From UBA940 sp031547885 (GTDB taxonomy: Bacteria > Bacteroidota > Bacteroidia > Bacteroidales > Rikenellaceae), in contig JAVBRO010000005.1 of assembly GCA_031547885.1 (NCBI GenBank), positions 62,001 through 126,000 of the forward strand: a stretch of DNA of 64,000 bases. The letters run 5' to 3'. The notes beneath the pieces were generated by a model that worked only from the letters and a program-made list of their open reading frames with translations, was not told where the DNA came from and did no database searches. How positions within the stretch are numbered: position 1 is the first letter of the stretch; each line of letters starts with the position of its first letter. Positions 55,444 to 64,000 of the stretch are shown here, piece after piece. A program made the position numbers and the translations under genes.

Positions 55444-56085
55444 ATGAAAGACGATATTATCACACTTGAAAAAGAACCGGTATTGCAGGATGGAAGCCGT
55501 GTGGAATCGGCTAAAAGGAGATACCGCAATTCCCTTGAAGTTCCGGGTGATTTAGTTGAGTCTTTAGTTAGAGGAGAGGATGTTGCTTTCGACCGGCTGT
55601 ATGTTCATTTTGTCGAACCCCTCCTGGACTTTGTTAATGCCATGGTCCATAATGAGGAAGATGCAAAAGAGATCGTACATGACACTTTCACCTACATACT
55701 CGAAAAAAAGGACCGGATCGACTTTTCCAGAAATATCAGGGGACTTCTTTATACCTGCGCCAGGAACTTTACAATGGATTATTTTCGTAAACGAAAAACC
55801 GTTGAAAGATATAAATCCATGCCGATCAGAGACTTGGGTAAAGAAATCCCGTTCGACAATCATGTTATTGCCAGGGAGACCGAATTACTGGTGCGCATGG
55901 CTGTAGATTCCATGCCGGAACAACGCAGGAGAATATTCATTATGAATCGCGAGGATAAGAGCATCCGTGAAATCGCCGGAGAGCTTAACATAAGCGTCTC
56001 GGCTGTCAAACAGCATCTGGTTCTGGCCAAAAAAGACCTGAGGAAATTGCTGTTGGCTATAACTTTCTTCCTGATTCTCGATTAG
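55444..56085 (+). CDS. ECF RNA polymerase sigma factor (FecI-like), second copy
   Basis: 213 aa from ATG 55444; the frame is also open to a TTG at 55414 but the ATG is the better start. Region 2: FDRLYVHFVEPLLDFVNAMV, DAKEIVHDTFTYILEKKD, LLYTCARNFTMDYFRKRK; region 4: KSIREIAGELNISVSAVKQHL. The segment ETELLVRMAVDSMPEQRRRIFIMNRED matches the sigma at 44674 closely (more than one block identical), showing paralogy. It leads a fimbrial operon. The 299-bp spacer to fecR contains no clear gene. Confidence 0.92.
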   Translation: MKDDIITLEKEPVLQDGSRVESAKRRYRNSLEVPGDLVESLVRGEDVAFDRLYVHFVEPLLDFVNAMVHNEEDAKEIVHDTFTYILEKKDRIDFSRNIRGLLYTCARNFTMDYFRKRKTVERYKSMPIRDLGKEIPFDNHVIARETELLVRMAVDSMPEQRRRIFIMNREDKSIREIAGELNISVSAVKQHLVLAKKDLRKLLLAITFFLILD

Positions 56086-56384
56086 ACCCATCCAAAAAAC
56101 ACCGACTTCCGTCAACTTATTGTTAGGTATCGAAGCAACGCACCGGTAACCGGTAAGCGGCTGCTTTGGCCTGTGCGTCCTCTTTGTTTGCCAGAGAGGT
56201 TTTGCTGTGTATATGATATGCCTGAATGATAGCTATATATCTGCCGGCTCGAAAAAATAATATAAAAATATCGGCGGCGGGACCTGTCCAAATAGCCCCT
56301 ATTTACGCTGTATTAATAAAAGGGGATCTCTTCGCCTCACCCATCGTACCGGCTGTACGTAAATGGAAATAGATTTTTGAGACA
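56086..56384. other. Spacer between sigma and anti-sigma genes
   Basis: No credible ORF. A weak hairpin, CCTCT (56179-56183) with AGAGG (56195-56199) followed by TTTTGC, could attenuate transcription. The last 100 bp are AT-rich and may contain the start region for fecR, but no full promoter match was found. Confidence 0.4.
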
Positions 56385-57434
56385 ATGTCAGGAAACAAAA
56401 TAGAAAGTAAGGCCGAGCAGATACTGCGCAGATATTTCGATGGCAAATATCCCGATGACGTTCGTGGGTATGTGCAGGGATGGATCGCCTCGAAAGACAG
56501 CGAAGAGGAAAAGAATGCCCGATTGAGAAAGATATTCGACCGGATGGTGGAGTACAAACACAATCCGGGAGACAAGGCGTTTGAGATGCTTGCGGAATGG
56601 CATAGGCGCCTCGGGGTCAGCCGGACATTGGTTGTCAAACGCCATACGCCCTTTTACCATACTCTTCGGTTCAAAGTGGCTGCGGCCGCCTTTCCGCTTT
56701 TTCTGGTTGTCGGTGTCTCGTTGTTTGTATTCACCAGGCCGAAGGTTGGTGTGCCGATGGCCGCAATTGCATATGTGAACGTTCCGGATACACTCGGTGC
56801 CCTGGCCCGTGTCGATATGTCTGACGGTACAATGGTATTGGTGCGGCCGGGAGGTTCCGTAAGCTATGCAAAAAAATTAAACGGAGGTGATAAACGTCTG
56901 ATGATATTGACAGAAGGGGAAGTTTATATGAATGTCGCCAAGGATACCACGCACCGGTTTGTGGTCGAAACGCCTTACCTGAAAGTTAATGTACTCGGAA
57001 CAGCGTTCAATGTCGAGGCACTGTCCGACAGCGAATACACGGTCGTAACACTTTATCAGGGACGGATCACTGTGAACGGAATTTCCGGGAAAGAAAGTCT
57101 TACGGAGATAGAAATGAACCCGGGTCAGCGGCTTATATACGACAATGATACAGACGAGTGCAGGATCGAAAAAACCAACGCACTGCTGCCTGAATGGGTT
57201 GCCCGAAAGCTCACTTTCGAAGATGCGACTTACACGGATATCATACGCACTATTGAATGGTTCTATGGGGTGGCGGTCGATGTCGACGGTGTTTTTAACC
57301 AGAAAGGGGACCTCTATTTCCGCTTTACCGGTAAAGAGGATATCGAAACGGCCATGCAGGTCTTCCAGAGCATAAGCCGCGAATTCACATACGAAATATC
57401 GGGAGGCACGGTAAAGATAAGTGTGACGAACTGA
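56385..57434 (+). CDS. FecR-family anti-sigma factor, second copy
   Basis: 349 aa. Cytoplasmic N-terminus to about residue 95, membrane helix about 97-116 (AAAAFPLFLVVGVSLFVF), FecR domain (VDMSDGTMVLVRPGGSVSY; GEVYMNVAKDTTHRFVVETP; VNVLGTAFNVEAL) and C-terminal DUF4974 domain (LTFEDATYTDIIRTIEWFYG). Anti-sigma for the preceding ECF factor, transmitting a periplasmic signal. 28 bp before the STN-DUF3575 gene. Confidence 0.9.
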   Translation: MSGNKIESKAEQILRRYFDGKYPDDVRGYVQGWIASKDSEEEKNARLRKIFDRMVEYKHNPGDKAFEMLAEWHRRLGVSRTLVVKRHTPFYHTLRFKVAAAAFPLFLVVGVSLFVFTRPKVGVPMAAIAYVNVPDTLGALARVDMSDGTMVLVRPGGSVSYAKKLNGGDKRLMILTEGEVYMNVAKDTTHRFVVETPYLKVNVLGTAFNVEALSDSEYTVVTLYQGRITVNGISGKESLTEIEMNPGQRLIYDNDTDECRIEKTNALLPEWVARKLTFEDATYTDIIRTIEWFYGVAVDVDGVFNQKGDLYFRFTGKEDIETAMQVFQSISREFTYEISGGTVKISVTN

Positions 57435-57462
57435 TTCTTGAAACTAATCGCAGGATAATAAG

Positions 57463-58503
57463 ATGGATTCCAATCAAGTTAAGCCCCGGCGGGAACTTCG
57501 TAAAGCATTTGTAATTTTTGCTTTGCTCGTCTTTTGTGCAACGACGATGACGGCACAGGAAAAAGAGGTGATCCTTTCCAGGCAGGACATTGTCATAATG
57601 GATGCTGTCAAAGAGATAGAGACCCAGACCGGTTATGTGATAGGGTTCAAGGGCCGGGATCTCGATATTTCGAAGCTCGTGGCCCTACCGGCTGCTCAGG
57701 GTTCTACGGAAGAAATTCTCGGCTATCTGCTTGAAGGCACCGGCCTTACATGGATGTTGAATGGAGAGTATATTATAGTGATACCGGCCCCACAGGAACT
57801 TCCCGTTGTGGAGAAAACGGAAGAATCTGCTCCACAGTCCAGCCCCGTTTCAGATAAGACGGAAGAACCCAAACCCCAGAAAGTGCGCGGCGTCGCCAGT
57901 CACGCCAAAACATACAGCATCGGGTTTACCCCTGAACCGGAATCTGTTCACGTCCCCCGCGTCAACTATGTTACGGCTTTCCGATTCTTCGAAACCCCTC
58001 ATTGGGCCCTAAAGAGCAATCTGCTTGCGGATGCCACTCTGAGCGTCAGCCTGGCGGCTGAAGTTCGTTTGGGGCATAAGGCCACCTTTGAACTTCCCGT
58101 CAGTTTTAACTTCTGGGAGTTTTCGGACAACCGCAAATGGAAACATCTGCTTGTTCAGCCGGAGTTCCGCTGGTGGCTGTGCGAGGCGTTCAACGGCCAT
58201 TTTTTCGGACTGCATGCCCATTACGGACGCTATAATGTAGGCAACCTGCCTTCGCCGCCATTCTCGGAGACCATGCGCGACTACCGCTTCGACGGCTGGC
58301 TGGCCGGAACCGGCCTCTCCTACGGTTATCACTGGATCGTTGGCAAACGTTGGTCTATCGAGGCTGAAATAGGCGTCGGTTATGCCTACCTCGACTATAC
58401 AAAGTACCCATGTGTGGAATGCGGCCGCGAGATCGGTAAATACACTAAAAATTATTTCGGCCCCACGAAAGCTGCAGTTAACCTGGTGTTTATGATCAAG
58501 TAA
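57463..58503 (+). CDS. STN-domain DUF3575 outer-membrane protein, second copy
   Basis: 346 aa with signal peptide ending near TMTAQ. STN-type domain about residues 34-108 (LSRQDIVIMDAVKEIETQTG, STEEILGYLLEGTGLTWMLN), a Pro/Glu linker, then DUF3575 (WALKSNLLADATLSVSLAAEVR, QPEFRWWLCEAFNGHFFG, NYFGPTKAAVNLVFMIK). CxxC appears as YPCVEC. Gene order and domain layout equal those of 42294-43403. Proposed receptor or sensor partner of FecR. Confidence 0.8.
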   Translation: MDSNQVKPRRELRKAFVIFALLVFCATTMTAQEKEVILSRQDIVIMDAVKEIETQTGYVIGFKGRDLDISKLVALPAAQGSTEEILGYLLEGTGLTWMLNGEYIIVIPAPQELPVVEKTEESAPQSSPVSDKTEEPKPQKVRGVASHAKTYSIGFTPEPESVHVPRVNYVTAFRFFETPHWALKSNLLADATLSVSLAAEVRLGHKATFELPVSFNFWEFSDNRKWKHLLVQPEFRWWLCEAFNGHFFGLHAHYGRYNVGNLPSPPFSETMRDYRFDGWLAGTGLSYGYHWIVGKRWSIEAEIGVGYAYLDYTKYPCVECGREIGKYTKNYFGPTKAAVNLVFMIK

Positions 58504-58515
58504 AAGCGAGAGAAG

Positions 58516-59982
58516 ATGAAAAATATCAATATAGCGATATTGTCGGCCCTGCTTTCGATAATGATAAATCCTGCCGCAGGCCAAAGCCGTGTTGACATCA
58601 CGCAGAATCAGTATGCCCTCAAAGGGGATTCTGTTTATGTCGCTTTGACAGTCGGCATGAACGAAGCCCGGATTGCAAGGCGCGCTTTCGTACTGCTTAC
58701 CCCGACCATTACCCAGGGCAGCGTGTCGATGGAACTCCCACCCATAATGATCAACGGAAAGAACCGTGCGAAGGCATACCGCCGCCTGGTCGCCCTGAAT
58801 CGTGCTCCGGTGGGTGTGGGGCAGGTAATAAGCGCAGATGCAAAGAGCGTTTCGCGTACCTATCTCTATGTCACAGTATTTGCTTACGAGCCTTGGATGA
58901 AAGAGGCTGTCTTAACCATGCGTGAGGACCAGTGTGTATGCAACGGGCCTCTCCTGAAGATGGAATTCGACTTCAACGGAAGTGTGATGCAGGATCTCAA
59001 TCCGCCCGCAGCCCCGCCTGTCAGGATCATTGAAGAGAACTACTTCGTCAGTTTCAAGGAGCCCAATCCGGAGCCTGTCAAGAACCGCTGCGAAAGCGGT
59101 AAGGCATACCTCGATTTCGCCCGCGGACAGTCGGCCATCGACAGTGATTTGGGAAACAATTATCAGGAGTTGTCCGAGATAGGTTCGATGATCAGGCGCA
59201 TCGACAGCGATCCGTATACGACAATTAAGCAGGTGGTGATCGACGGCTATGCCTCGCCCGAAGGCAGCTATGCCACCAATATGACGCTTTCTGCCAAACG
59301 GGCCGCCGCCCTGAAAGATTACCTCAAAACAGTTTACGCACTGCCCGAACGTCTGTTTCGTGTGACGGGACACGGCGAAGACTGGGCCACGCTCGAAGAG
59401 TTGGTTGAAGCGTTGGATTTTGCGTGGAAGCAACCGGCACTCGACATCATCCGTGGGACTGATGTATTCGACGGCCGGGAGAAAAAGCTAATGGATCTGC
59501 AGGGCGGCTATCCCTACCGCTATATGTTCGTTAACCTGTTCCCCAAACTACGCCGTTCGGACTACGAACTCAAATACACCGTGATCCCGTTTACTGTGGA
59601 ACAGGGTAAGACCGCAATCAAAAGCTCTCCTTTCCTTCTCAGTCTCAATGAGATGTTTCTTGTAGCCCGAGACTATCCCATAGGAAGCGCCGATTATAAC
59701 GAGGTGTTTGAGATCGCCGCGAGAGTGTATCCTGACAGCGACATTGCGAACCTGAATGCCGCAGCCAATGCTCTTGCCGCGAAAAATACCGCCGCCGCGC
59801 AGGTTTACCTCGAAAAAGTTTCGGATCGCGACGCCGCCTGGCTGAATAATATGGGCGTAGTGTCGGCCCTCCGGGGGGAATATGAAAAGGCCGCGACGCT
59901 GTTCGAAGCGGCAAAGGCCGCCGGGAACGCCGAGGCTGCAAAAAATCTCTCCAAGATCGCAAAACTCAGTGACATACTATAA
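58516..59982 (+). CDS. DUF3868 / OmpA-like protein with TPR tail
   Basis: 488 aa with a signal peptide. N-terminal DUF3868 (VDITQNQYALKGDSVYVALTV, RAFVLLTPTI), OmpA-like middle (DFARGQSAIDSDLGNNYQEL, VVIDGYASPEGSYATNMTLSAKRAAALKDYL) and a C-terminal TPR-like helical tail from about 385 (YNEVFEIAARVYPDSDIANL, LNNMGVVSALRGEYEKAATL). The tail is missing in the region-4 homolog. Expected role: periplasmic/outer-membrane assembly factor for fimbriae. Confidence 0.82.
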   Translation: MKNINIAILSALLSIMINPAAGQSRVDITQNQYALKGDSVYVALTVGMNEARIARRAFVLLTPTITQGSVSMELPPIMINGKNRAKAYRRLVALNRAPVGVGQVISADAKSVSRTYLYVTVFAYEPWMKEAVLTMREDQCVCNGPLLKMEFDFNGSVMQDLNPPAAPPVRIIEENYFVSFKEPNPEPVKNRCESGKAYLDFARGQSAIDSDLGNNYQELSEIGSMIRRIDSDPYTTIKQVVIDGYASPEGSYATNMTLSAKRAAALKDYLKTVYALPERLFRVTGHGEDWATLEELVEALDFAWKQPALDIIRGTDVFDGREKKLMDLQGGYPYRYMFVNLFPKLRRSDYELKYTVIPFTVEQGKTAIKSSPFLLSLNEMFLVARDYPIGSADYNEVFEIAARVYPDSDIANLNAAANALAAKNTAAAQVYLEKVSDRDAAWLNNMGVVSALRGEYEKAATLFEAAKAAGNAEAAKNLSKIAKLSDIL

Positions 59983-60030
59983 TAAAGCACACCAAATTAA
60001 TCAGCATGTTTCAACTAAACTTTTTTCGAA

Positions 60031-61239
60031 ATGAAAACAAAACTCTTTACAATCGCGGCTCTTGCCGCAATGCTGTTCGCTTCCTGTGCAAAGGACGGCC
60101 AGACTCATTCTGTAGACAAAGGCGAAAAGGCCCGCATCAAACTCGCGGTAGTGGGCAATGGCTCTTCTTCGAGAGCCCTCGATCCTGTAGGCCCTGAAAG
60201 CGGCGGCTATCAGGCCGACACGAAAGTGGCGGTGAACGATGCCACTGTATTTGTGATGGGCGCCAGCGGTATCATCGGCGCACCCACCTATCTCTCGAAC
60301 GCCGATCTGACTACCTATGTCGAGAAAGAAACCACCACGGCCGCTAAAAAAGTCGTCATCATCGGCAACATCGGGTCTGACCAGACCGGTGTAGGCGGCA
60401 TTTTCGACGGCGTTACCACAGAAGCCGGACTGAATGACGTTCTGGCCGACTTCAAAGACATGGACGACGCCCACAAATGGCTGACCGGGGTTTCGGATCC
60501 GATCGACTGGGATACTGCCACTACCATCGCGAGCGGCGCCAATGCGGGTGAGAAACTGATCACCATGACCGTGGCACTGGCTCCCATCGCAGCACGTATC
60601 GACGTGCTGGTCGACGTGTCGGGCTTTACCAACTTCACCGACCCTGCGGCCAAAATTAAATTCACGGACGTAGCCGTTCTGTACAGTGCAGCCAACACCC
60701 ACTTCACCGGTTCCCCACTTGTACCGGCCGCTTCCACAACAGACCCGGCCGAACTCTACTACTACTCCGGTTTCGACTGGGATCCGGCAGGCACCCTGCA
60801 GAAATCGAATACTAAATTCCTGGCCGACACGGAAGCCAACTATCCGATGCTCTGCAAGGAATGGGCAGCCAACTATACTGCGGCCCCCACGGCTCCCGCG
60901 CTGAACTTCGAAGAGTCGTTCTATGCCTTCCCGGGTAACGGCGCATACGGCAAGTTTACCATCGTGACAGTTTATGGATTCTATGATGAAAACGGCAACG
61001 GCACTATGGATGCGGGCGAAACGCGCTTCTGGCCCGTACACTTCACGGCCGATGACGTTCCGGGCGACATTCTCAAGAACGGCAAGATCTACACCATGAC
61101 CCTGAGATTCCAGGGCAATGCAGGACTCGACGGCGGTACTACAGACCCCGAAGAGCCCCTTACCGCAGGCTTCCTGACCGTAAACATAGTCGACAGGGGC
61201 TGGGAAACCGTTGCCCCGTTCGAAAAAATATTCAATTAA
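60031..61239 (+). CDS. Fimbrillin (FimA/Mfa1-type major fimbrial subunit)
   Basis: 402 aa with lipobox LFASC (Cys19). The Arg at residue 48 (SSSRALDP) is placed like the arginine-type protease cleavage site that matures FimA-family subunits before strand exchange. Two beta-sandwich domains follow, and the C-terminus LTAGFLTVNIVDRGWETVAPF is a typical fimbrillin end. Exported as a lipoprotein, processed and polymerised on the surface. It lies 48 bp after the DUF3868 gene and ends at a strong terminator, allowing higher expression than the genes behind. Confidence 0.85.
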   Translation: MKTKLFTIAALAAMLFASCAKDGQTHSVDKGEKARIKLAVVGNGSSSRALDPVGPESGGYQADTKVAVNDATVFVMGASGIIGAPTYLSNADLTTYVEKETTTAAKKVVIIGNIGSDQTGVGGIFDGVTTEAGLNDVLADFKDMDDAHKWLTGVSDPIDWDTATTIASGANAGEKLITMTVALAPIAARIDVLVDVSGFTNFTDPAAKIKFTDVAVLYSAANTHFTGSPLVPAASTTDPAELYYYSGFDWDPAGTLQKSNTKFLADTEANYPMLCKEWAANYTAAPTAPALNFEESFYAFPGNGAYGKFTIVTVYGFYDENGNGTMDAGETRFWPVHFTADDVPGDILKNGKIYTMTLRFQGNAGLDGGTTDPEEPLTAGFLTVNIVDRGWETVAPFEKIFN

Positions 61240-61253
61240 TCTCCCTGATAATT

Positions 61254-61293
61254 ACCGGCGGTGCGGGACACCGTGCCCCGCCGCCGGTTTTTT
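61254..61293 (+). terminator. Intrinsic terminator after the fimbrillin gene
   Basis: ACCGGCGG (61254-61261) pairs with CCGCCGGT (61281-61288), with an inner GC stem, followed by TTTTT. It would separate the major subunit from downstream anchor genes. Confidence 0.85.
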
Positions 61294-61582
61294 ACAAACT
61301 TCCTTCCCGGGGTTTACCCGTTCCCGGCCGGAAGATATAAGTAATGAGAGATAATTATTGGGATATTATTTGAAAATTATTTTGAGATGGATTTTGATTT
61401 CAGTTGAAGGAGTTTAGCGGGCTAAATAACTGATAATGAAATTAAAATACGCTCAAAAGAGTTTCAAAGAATGTCTATAAAACTAAAAATCCTATTACTT
61501 TAAAATGGACCAATAATTATTGAACATTACTTAAAGCCGCCGCCTGTTCCGGGATGCAAAAACGGAGTAACAAGAATATAAG
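61294..61582. other. AT-rich intergenic region before the anchor genes
   Basis: About 290 bp without a gene. CAATAATTATTG (61511-61522) is a perfect 12-bp palindrome, and its half ATAATTATTG recurs at 61351-61360; regulator binding or a promoter is possible. No full TTG/TAnnTTTG promoter was found. Confidence 0.4.
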
Positions 61583-62590
61583 ATGAAAAGGAAATACACA
61601 TACCGCAACTGTTTGAAAGCCGTGCCGGGCATGATGTTCTGCCTTGCGGCATTCGCATCGTGCCACCTCATTTCGGACGACTATTCGAACTGTCCTCCCG
61701 GAGTGGCAGTAAAGGTCACGGTCCGCGCAGCCACAGGGGTCCCCGGCGAAATTACCGAAACGGACATTCAAAACGTTATGCTGTATGTGTTCGACGACGC
61801 GGAAACACTGCTGGAAATCATTCCGACAGAGATAGGCAAGACCGAATACCTCGATTATATAGGCTGGGGCCGCCTTCATGCGGTAGCCGTAGCCAACCTG
61901 GGCAGTGCGGTACGGATTACCGCGGCCGAACCGGGTAAAACAAAACTCTCCGACATACGGATAGCACTGCTGAAGGAGAACCAGCCGGACGAGTTGGACG
62001 GCGTCATTCACCGCTGCGCAGACGACCTTTTCTGGGGCAGCGTGGATATTGAGAATAAAAATATGTACGAAGACGTCACCCTGCCAGTGAAGAGGGTAGT
62101 GGCCGGCGTTTATGTCCGCATCAGCGGGCTGAAAAGATATGTCGGCAACTTCGCCGCCCAGGCTTCCGACTTCCATGTCGTTCTGGGCGTACAACACAAT
62201 ACACTGGATTTCCGCGGTCAGCCCTCGTTCGCGACGCGAGCCGTGGGCGACGTCAATCATATGTTAACAGGCAGCTTCCGCATTGTCGGTGGCTGGGAAT
62301 ATCTCGAACTGCCGATCCAGGAAGCGCCTTATTCCTCCACCGGATTCGAAAAAATCATGGCTACTGACGACGGGATGCCCGTCTCGGTAGCCATACACTA
62401 TAACGGTACGCTGCTGCCATGCGGCCGCCTTACGGCCGATAAAACGGGCAATCCGCTTTCGCTGAAGAACGGACTGCTGAATACCATCGAGATCGATTTT
62501 ACCGGCAGCGATCCCGACCTGGGCTTTGTGACCGTAACCATCACCGCGCTCAACTGGGGCGTGGTGCCTCCTTTTGAGAAGAAATTTTAG
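61583..62590 (+). CDS. FimB/Mfa2-type fimbrial anchor lipoprotein
   Basis: 335 aa with lipobox AAFASC (Cys27), then HLISDDYSNCPPG, the acid and second-Cys segment of Mfa2/FimB anchors. Two beta-sandwich halves; the C-terminus VTVTITALNWGVVPPFEKKF resembles fimbrillin ends. Anchors the fimbria to the outer membrane and sets its length. First gene after the terminator, 18 bp before the next subunit. Confidence 0.82.
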   Translation: MKRKYTYRNCLKAVPGMMFCLAAFASCHLISDDYSNCPPGVAVKVTVRAATGVPGEITETDIQNVMLYVFDDAETLLEIIPTEIGKTEYLDYIGWGRLHAVAVANLGSAVRITAAEPGKTKLSDIRIALLKENQPDELDGVIHRCADDLFWGSVDIENKNMYEDVTLPVKRVVAGVYVRISGLKRYVGNFAAQASDFHVVLGVQHNTLDFRGQPSFATRAVGDVNHMLTGSFRIVGGWEYLELPIQEAPYSSTGFEKIMATDDGMPVSVAIHYNGTLLPCGRLTADKTGNPLSLKNGLLNTIEIDFTGSDPDLGFVTVTITALNWGVVPPFEKKF

Positions 62591-62608
62591 AAGATACGGC
62601 ATATTATC

Positions 62609-63712
62609 ATGAATAAGGTCAAATGCATACTACCGCTGTTGTCGCTGCTTCTGCCGGGGCTTTTGTCATCGTGTCTGAAGGACAGTGGTTCCTTCGGAGA
62701 TGAGACGGAAGAGGCGCAAATCGTATTGAGCGCCCTCACGCGCGGCGGCACCGACGACCCCGACGATCCCGACGGGCGGATCGGAAACTTCCGTGTGATG
62801 ATCTTCCGCGCAGGCGGGGCGTTGGCTTATAACCACACTTTCGACCTGAGCGCCGAAAATCCGTTCACGATCACGATCATGACCGGCGTCTATGACTTTG
62901 CATTCGTAGGCAATGAGGATTCCGACACCGAACTGCGCAGCGGGAAGACCCTCACGCAGATACTCGACGGTTTCGGCGGCCGCACGATCGACGACATATA
63001 CGGCATTCACTTCTCTTCATCGGCTTTCCGCAATGACCTGATGATTCCGCGTACAGGTATTTACCGCGGCGTTACCGTCAATGCGGACAACACCGTTACG
63101 CTGGCCGGGAAAAGCACGGCCGAACCCAATCCGTGGAGTGCCGGGGTCGAACGCCTCGGCATCCGCGTAGACCTGACGCTAAGGGCCGTTTCGCAGACCG
63201 ACGCCCTGAATTTTTCGGCGCTGAAAATCACCCATATCCCGGATAAGGTCTGGTTTTTTGCCGCCGATGGCAGCGGTACGCCTGTTTATAATGACGGTTC
63301 TTACGAAAGCGCAAGCCCTGTACCGCCGTACCGCACCTTTGCCGCAGATAGCGGCGACGAATATGAAGTGGTAAGCGGCGTGGAGTATTTCACAGCTGCC
63401 GGCTATCCCGTGTCGTTCGAGGAAGACAGCGCAAATCCCGGGACCTACCTGTGGCACAAGCGCCTGATCCTGCCGTCGTCCACATTTACACCCGCGGCGG
63501 ACGAAAGCAAGGCCATCGTGTTCCAGGCCGTGGTGAACGGCCGGCCGTGCCAGGGCACCCTAGGCACCGGTCTGCTGGGATACAATGCTTCCCGCAACCA
63601 CCGTTACCGCCTGACGGGCGAACTGAAGGCCGACCAGCCGATAGCCTTTACCGTAGACGTGACCAACTGGAGCGCGGACAACCGCATTCCCCTGCCGTGG
63701 CTTGCACCATAA
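62609..63712 (+). CDS. Fimbrial accessory subunit lipoprotein (Mfa-like)
   Basis: 367 aa with lipobox LLSSC (Cys22). An Arg in LSALTRGGTDD could be the processing site. N-terminal half FRVMIFRAGGALAYNHTF is like fimbrillin N-domains, C-terminus VTNWSADNRIPLPWLAP. Probably a minor or tip subunit (Mfa3-5/FimC-E role). Exact identity is not resolvable. Confidence 0.75.
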   Translation: MNKVKCILPLLSLLLPGLLSSCLKDSGSFGDETEEAQIVLSALTRGGTDDPDDPDGRIGNFRVMIFRAGGALAYNHTFDLSAENPFTITIMTGVYDFAFVGNEDSDTELRSGKTLTQILDGFGGRTIDDIYGIHFSSSAFRNDLMIPRTGIYRGVTVNADNTVTLAGKSTAEPNPWSAGVERLGIRVDLTLRAVSQTDALNFSALKITHIPDKVWFFAADGSGTPVYNDGSYESASPVPPYRTFAADSGDEYEVVSGVEYFTAAGYPVSFEEDSANPGTYLWHKRLILPSSTFTPAADESKAIVFQAVVNGRPCQGTLGTGLLGYNASRNHRYRLTGELKADQPIAFTVDVTNWSADNRIPLPWLAP

Positions 63713-63773
63713 CCTTCGGCCGACAGTTTCATCGTTGCTCGGGGGACAACATGCAGTATAAAAGAGTAAAACT

Positions 63774-64000
63774 ATGATATACAAATCAAAAATATCCCTT
63801 GTGTTCGCGCTGCTCGCGGCGGCTGGACTCTTTGGGTGTATCAAAGACAGGGCCGAATGTCCCGGCAAGGCAGTAACGAGTCCGGTGGTCTTCGCGCCGC
63901 AGGTTGCGACCCGCGCCGCCGCAGGACATCCTATCGGGAACGATGCTGCGATTCCCGTGGGTGAATATTACTTCGGTGTCTACGCTTGGGTGCAGCCCAC
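63774..64000 (+). CDS. Fimbrillin-family lipoprotein, 3' truncated by window end
   Basis: Open to the last base; 75 complete codons seen. A signal peptide with lipobox GLFGC (Cys22) is followed by IKDRAECPG and VATRAAAGHP, where the Arg resembles the fimbrillin cleavage site. GEYYFGVYAWVQP fits the first strand of a fimbrillin domain. 61 bp after the preceding subunit. Probably another fimbrial subunit. Confidence 0.65.
   Translation, partial: MIYKSKISLVFALLAAAGLFGCIKDRAECPGKAVTSPVVFAPQVATRAAAGHPIGNDAAIPVGEYYFGVYAWVQP

Overview
The window looks like chromosomal DNA of a Bacteroidales bacterium. It carries a SusC/SusD pair, ECF sigma/FecR pairs, FimA/Mfa-type fimbrial lipoproteins, many lipoprotein signal peptides, BACON and FISUMP-type surface proteins, and promoters of the Bacteroidetes form TTG-N18..20-TAnnTTTG. 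The moderately high GC and long non-canonical 5' regions would suit a Rikenellaceae/Alistipes-like genome, but the exact taxon is not proven. No rRNA, tRNA, transposase, phage gene or CRISPR array was seen.

Region 1 (1-18938, all + strand) is one long co-directional block. It has three tandem secreted metallo-beta-lactamase-fold lipoproteins (the first cut by the window edge), a glycerophosphodiester phosphodiesterase lipoprotein, a sodium:solute symporter and two small proteins of unknown function. These are followed by a cytoplasmic polyol pathway: a mannitol-dehydrogenase-family enzyme, an FAD oxidoreductase, a zinc alcohol dehydrogenase and a PfkB sugar kinase. Two paralogous BACON/FISUMP lipoproteins, an alpha/beta hydrolase lipoprotein and an alkaline phosphatase lipoprotein complete it. 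Read together it suggests scavenging of a polyol-containing phosphodiester: cleave outside, dephosphorylate, import, oxidise, phosphorylate. That reading is inference.

Region 2 (19014-24968, - strand) is a single 1984-residue alpha-2-macroglobulin-family protein. It carries an inserted carboxypeptidase-regulatory domain plus a TonB-plug segment, and keeps a CNEQ thioester motif.

Region 3 (25054-40291) is a two-operon regulon around a lacI-type gene. Operon a encodes a GH35/42-like glycosidase and a nucleoside-hydrolase-like protein. Operon b encodes ribokinase, a sugar permease, SusC, SusD, a second glycosidase, a BACON/FISUMP lipoprotein and a second nucleoside hydrolase. The content matches the ribose-utilisation (rus) systems known from Bacteroides. 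Both operons have nearly identical 22-bp palindromes overlapping the -7 promoter box at the same position, so LacI repression of both is strongly suggested.

Region 4 (40309-45306, - strand) and region 6 (55444-64000, + strand) are paralogous modules: ECF sigma, FecR anti-sigma, an STN-domain/DUF3575 protein, a DUF3868/OmpA-like protein, then fimbrial lipoproteins. Region 6 has a full set (fimbrillin, Mfa2/FimB anchor, accessory subunits, the last cut by the window end). Region 4 has only one Mfa2-like lipoprotein. The placement of the STN signalling domain on the DUF3575 protein suggests a cell-surface-signalling circuit that does not use a TonB receptor.

Region 5 (45575-55443) holds a lipoprotein, a large TPR/DUF3857/transglutaminase protein, an rtcB RNA-ligase operon with a divergent WYL regulator, and a DUF6132-thioredoxin-MarR operon with a clear palindromic operator. 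It ends with an approximately 190-nt candidate structured RNA (6S-like rod with promoter and terminator) just before the region 6 sigma gene.
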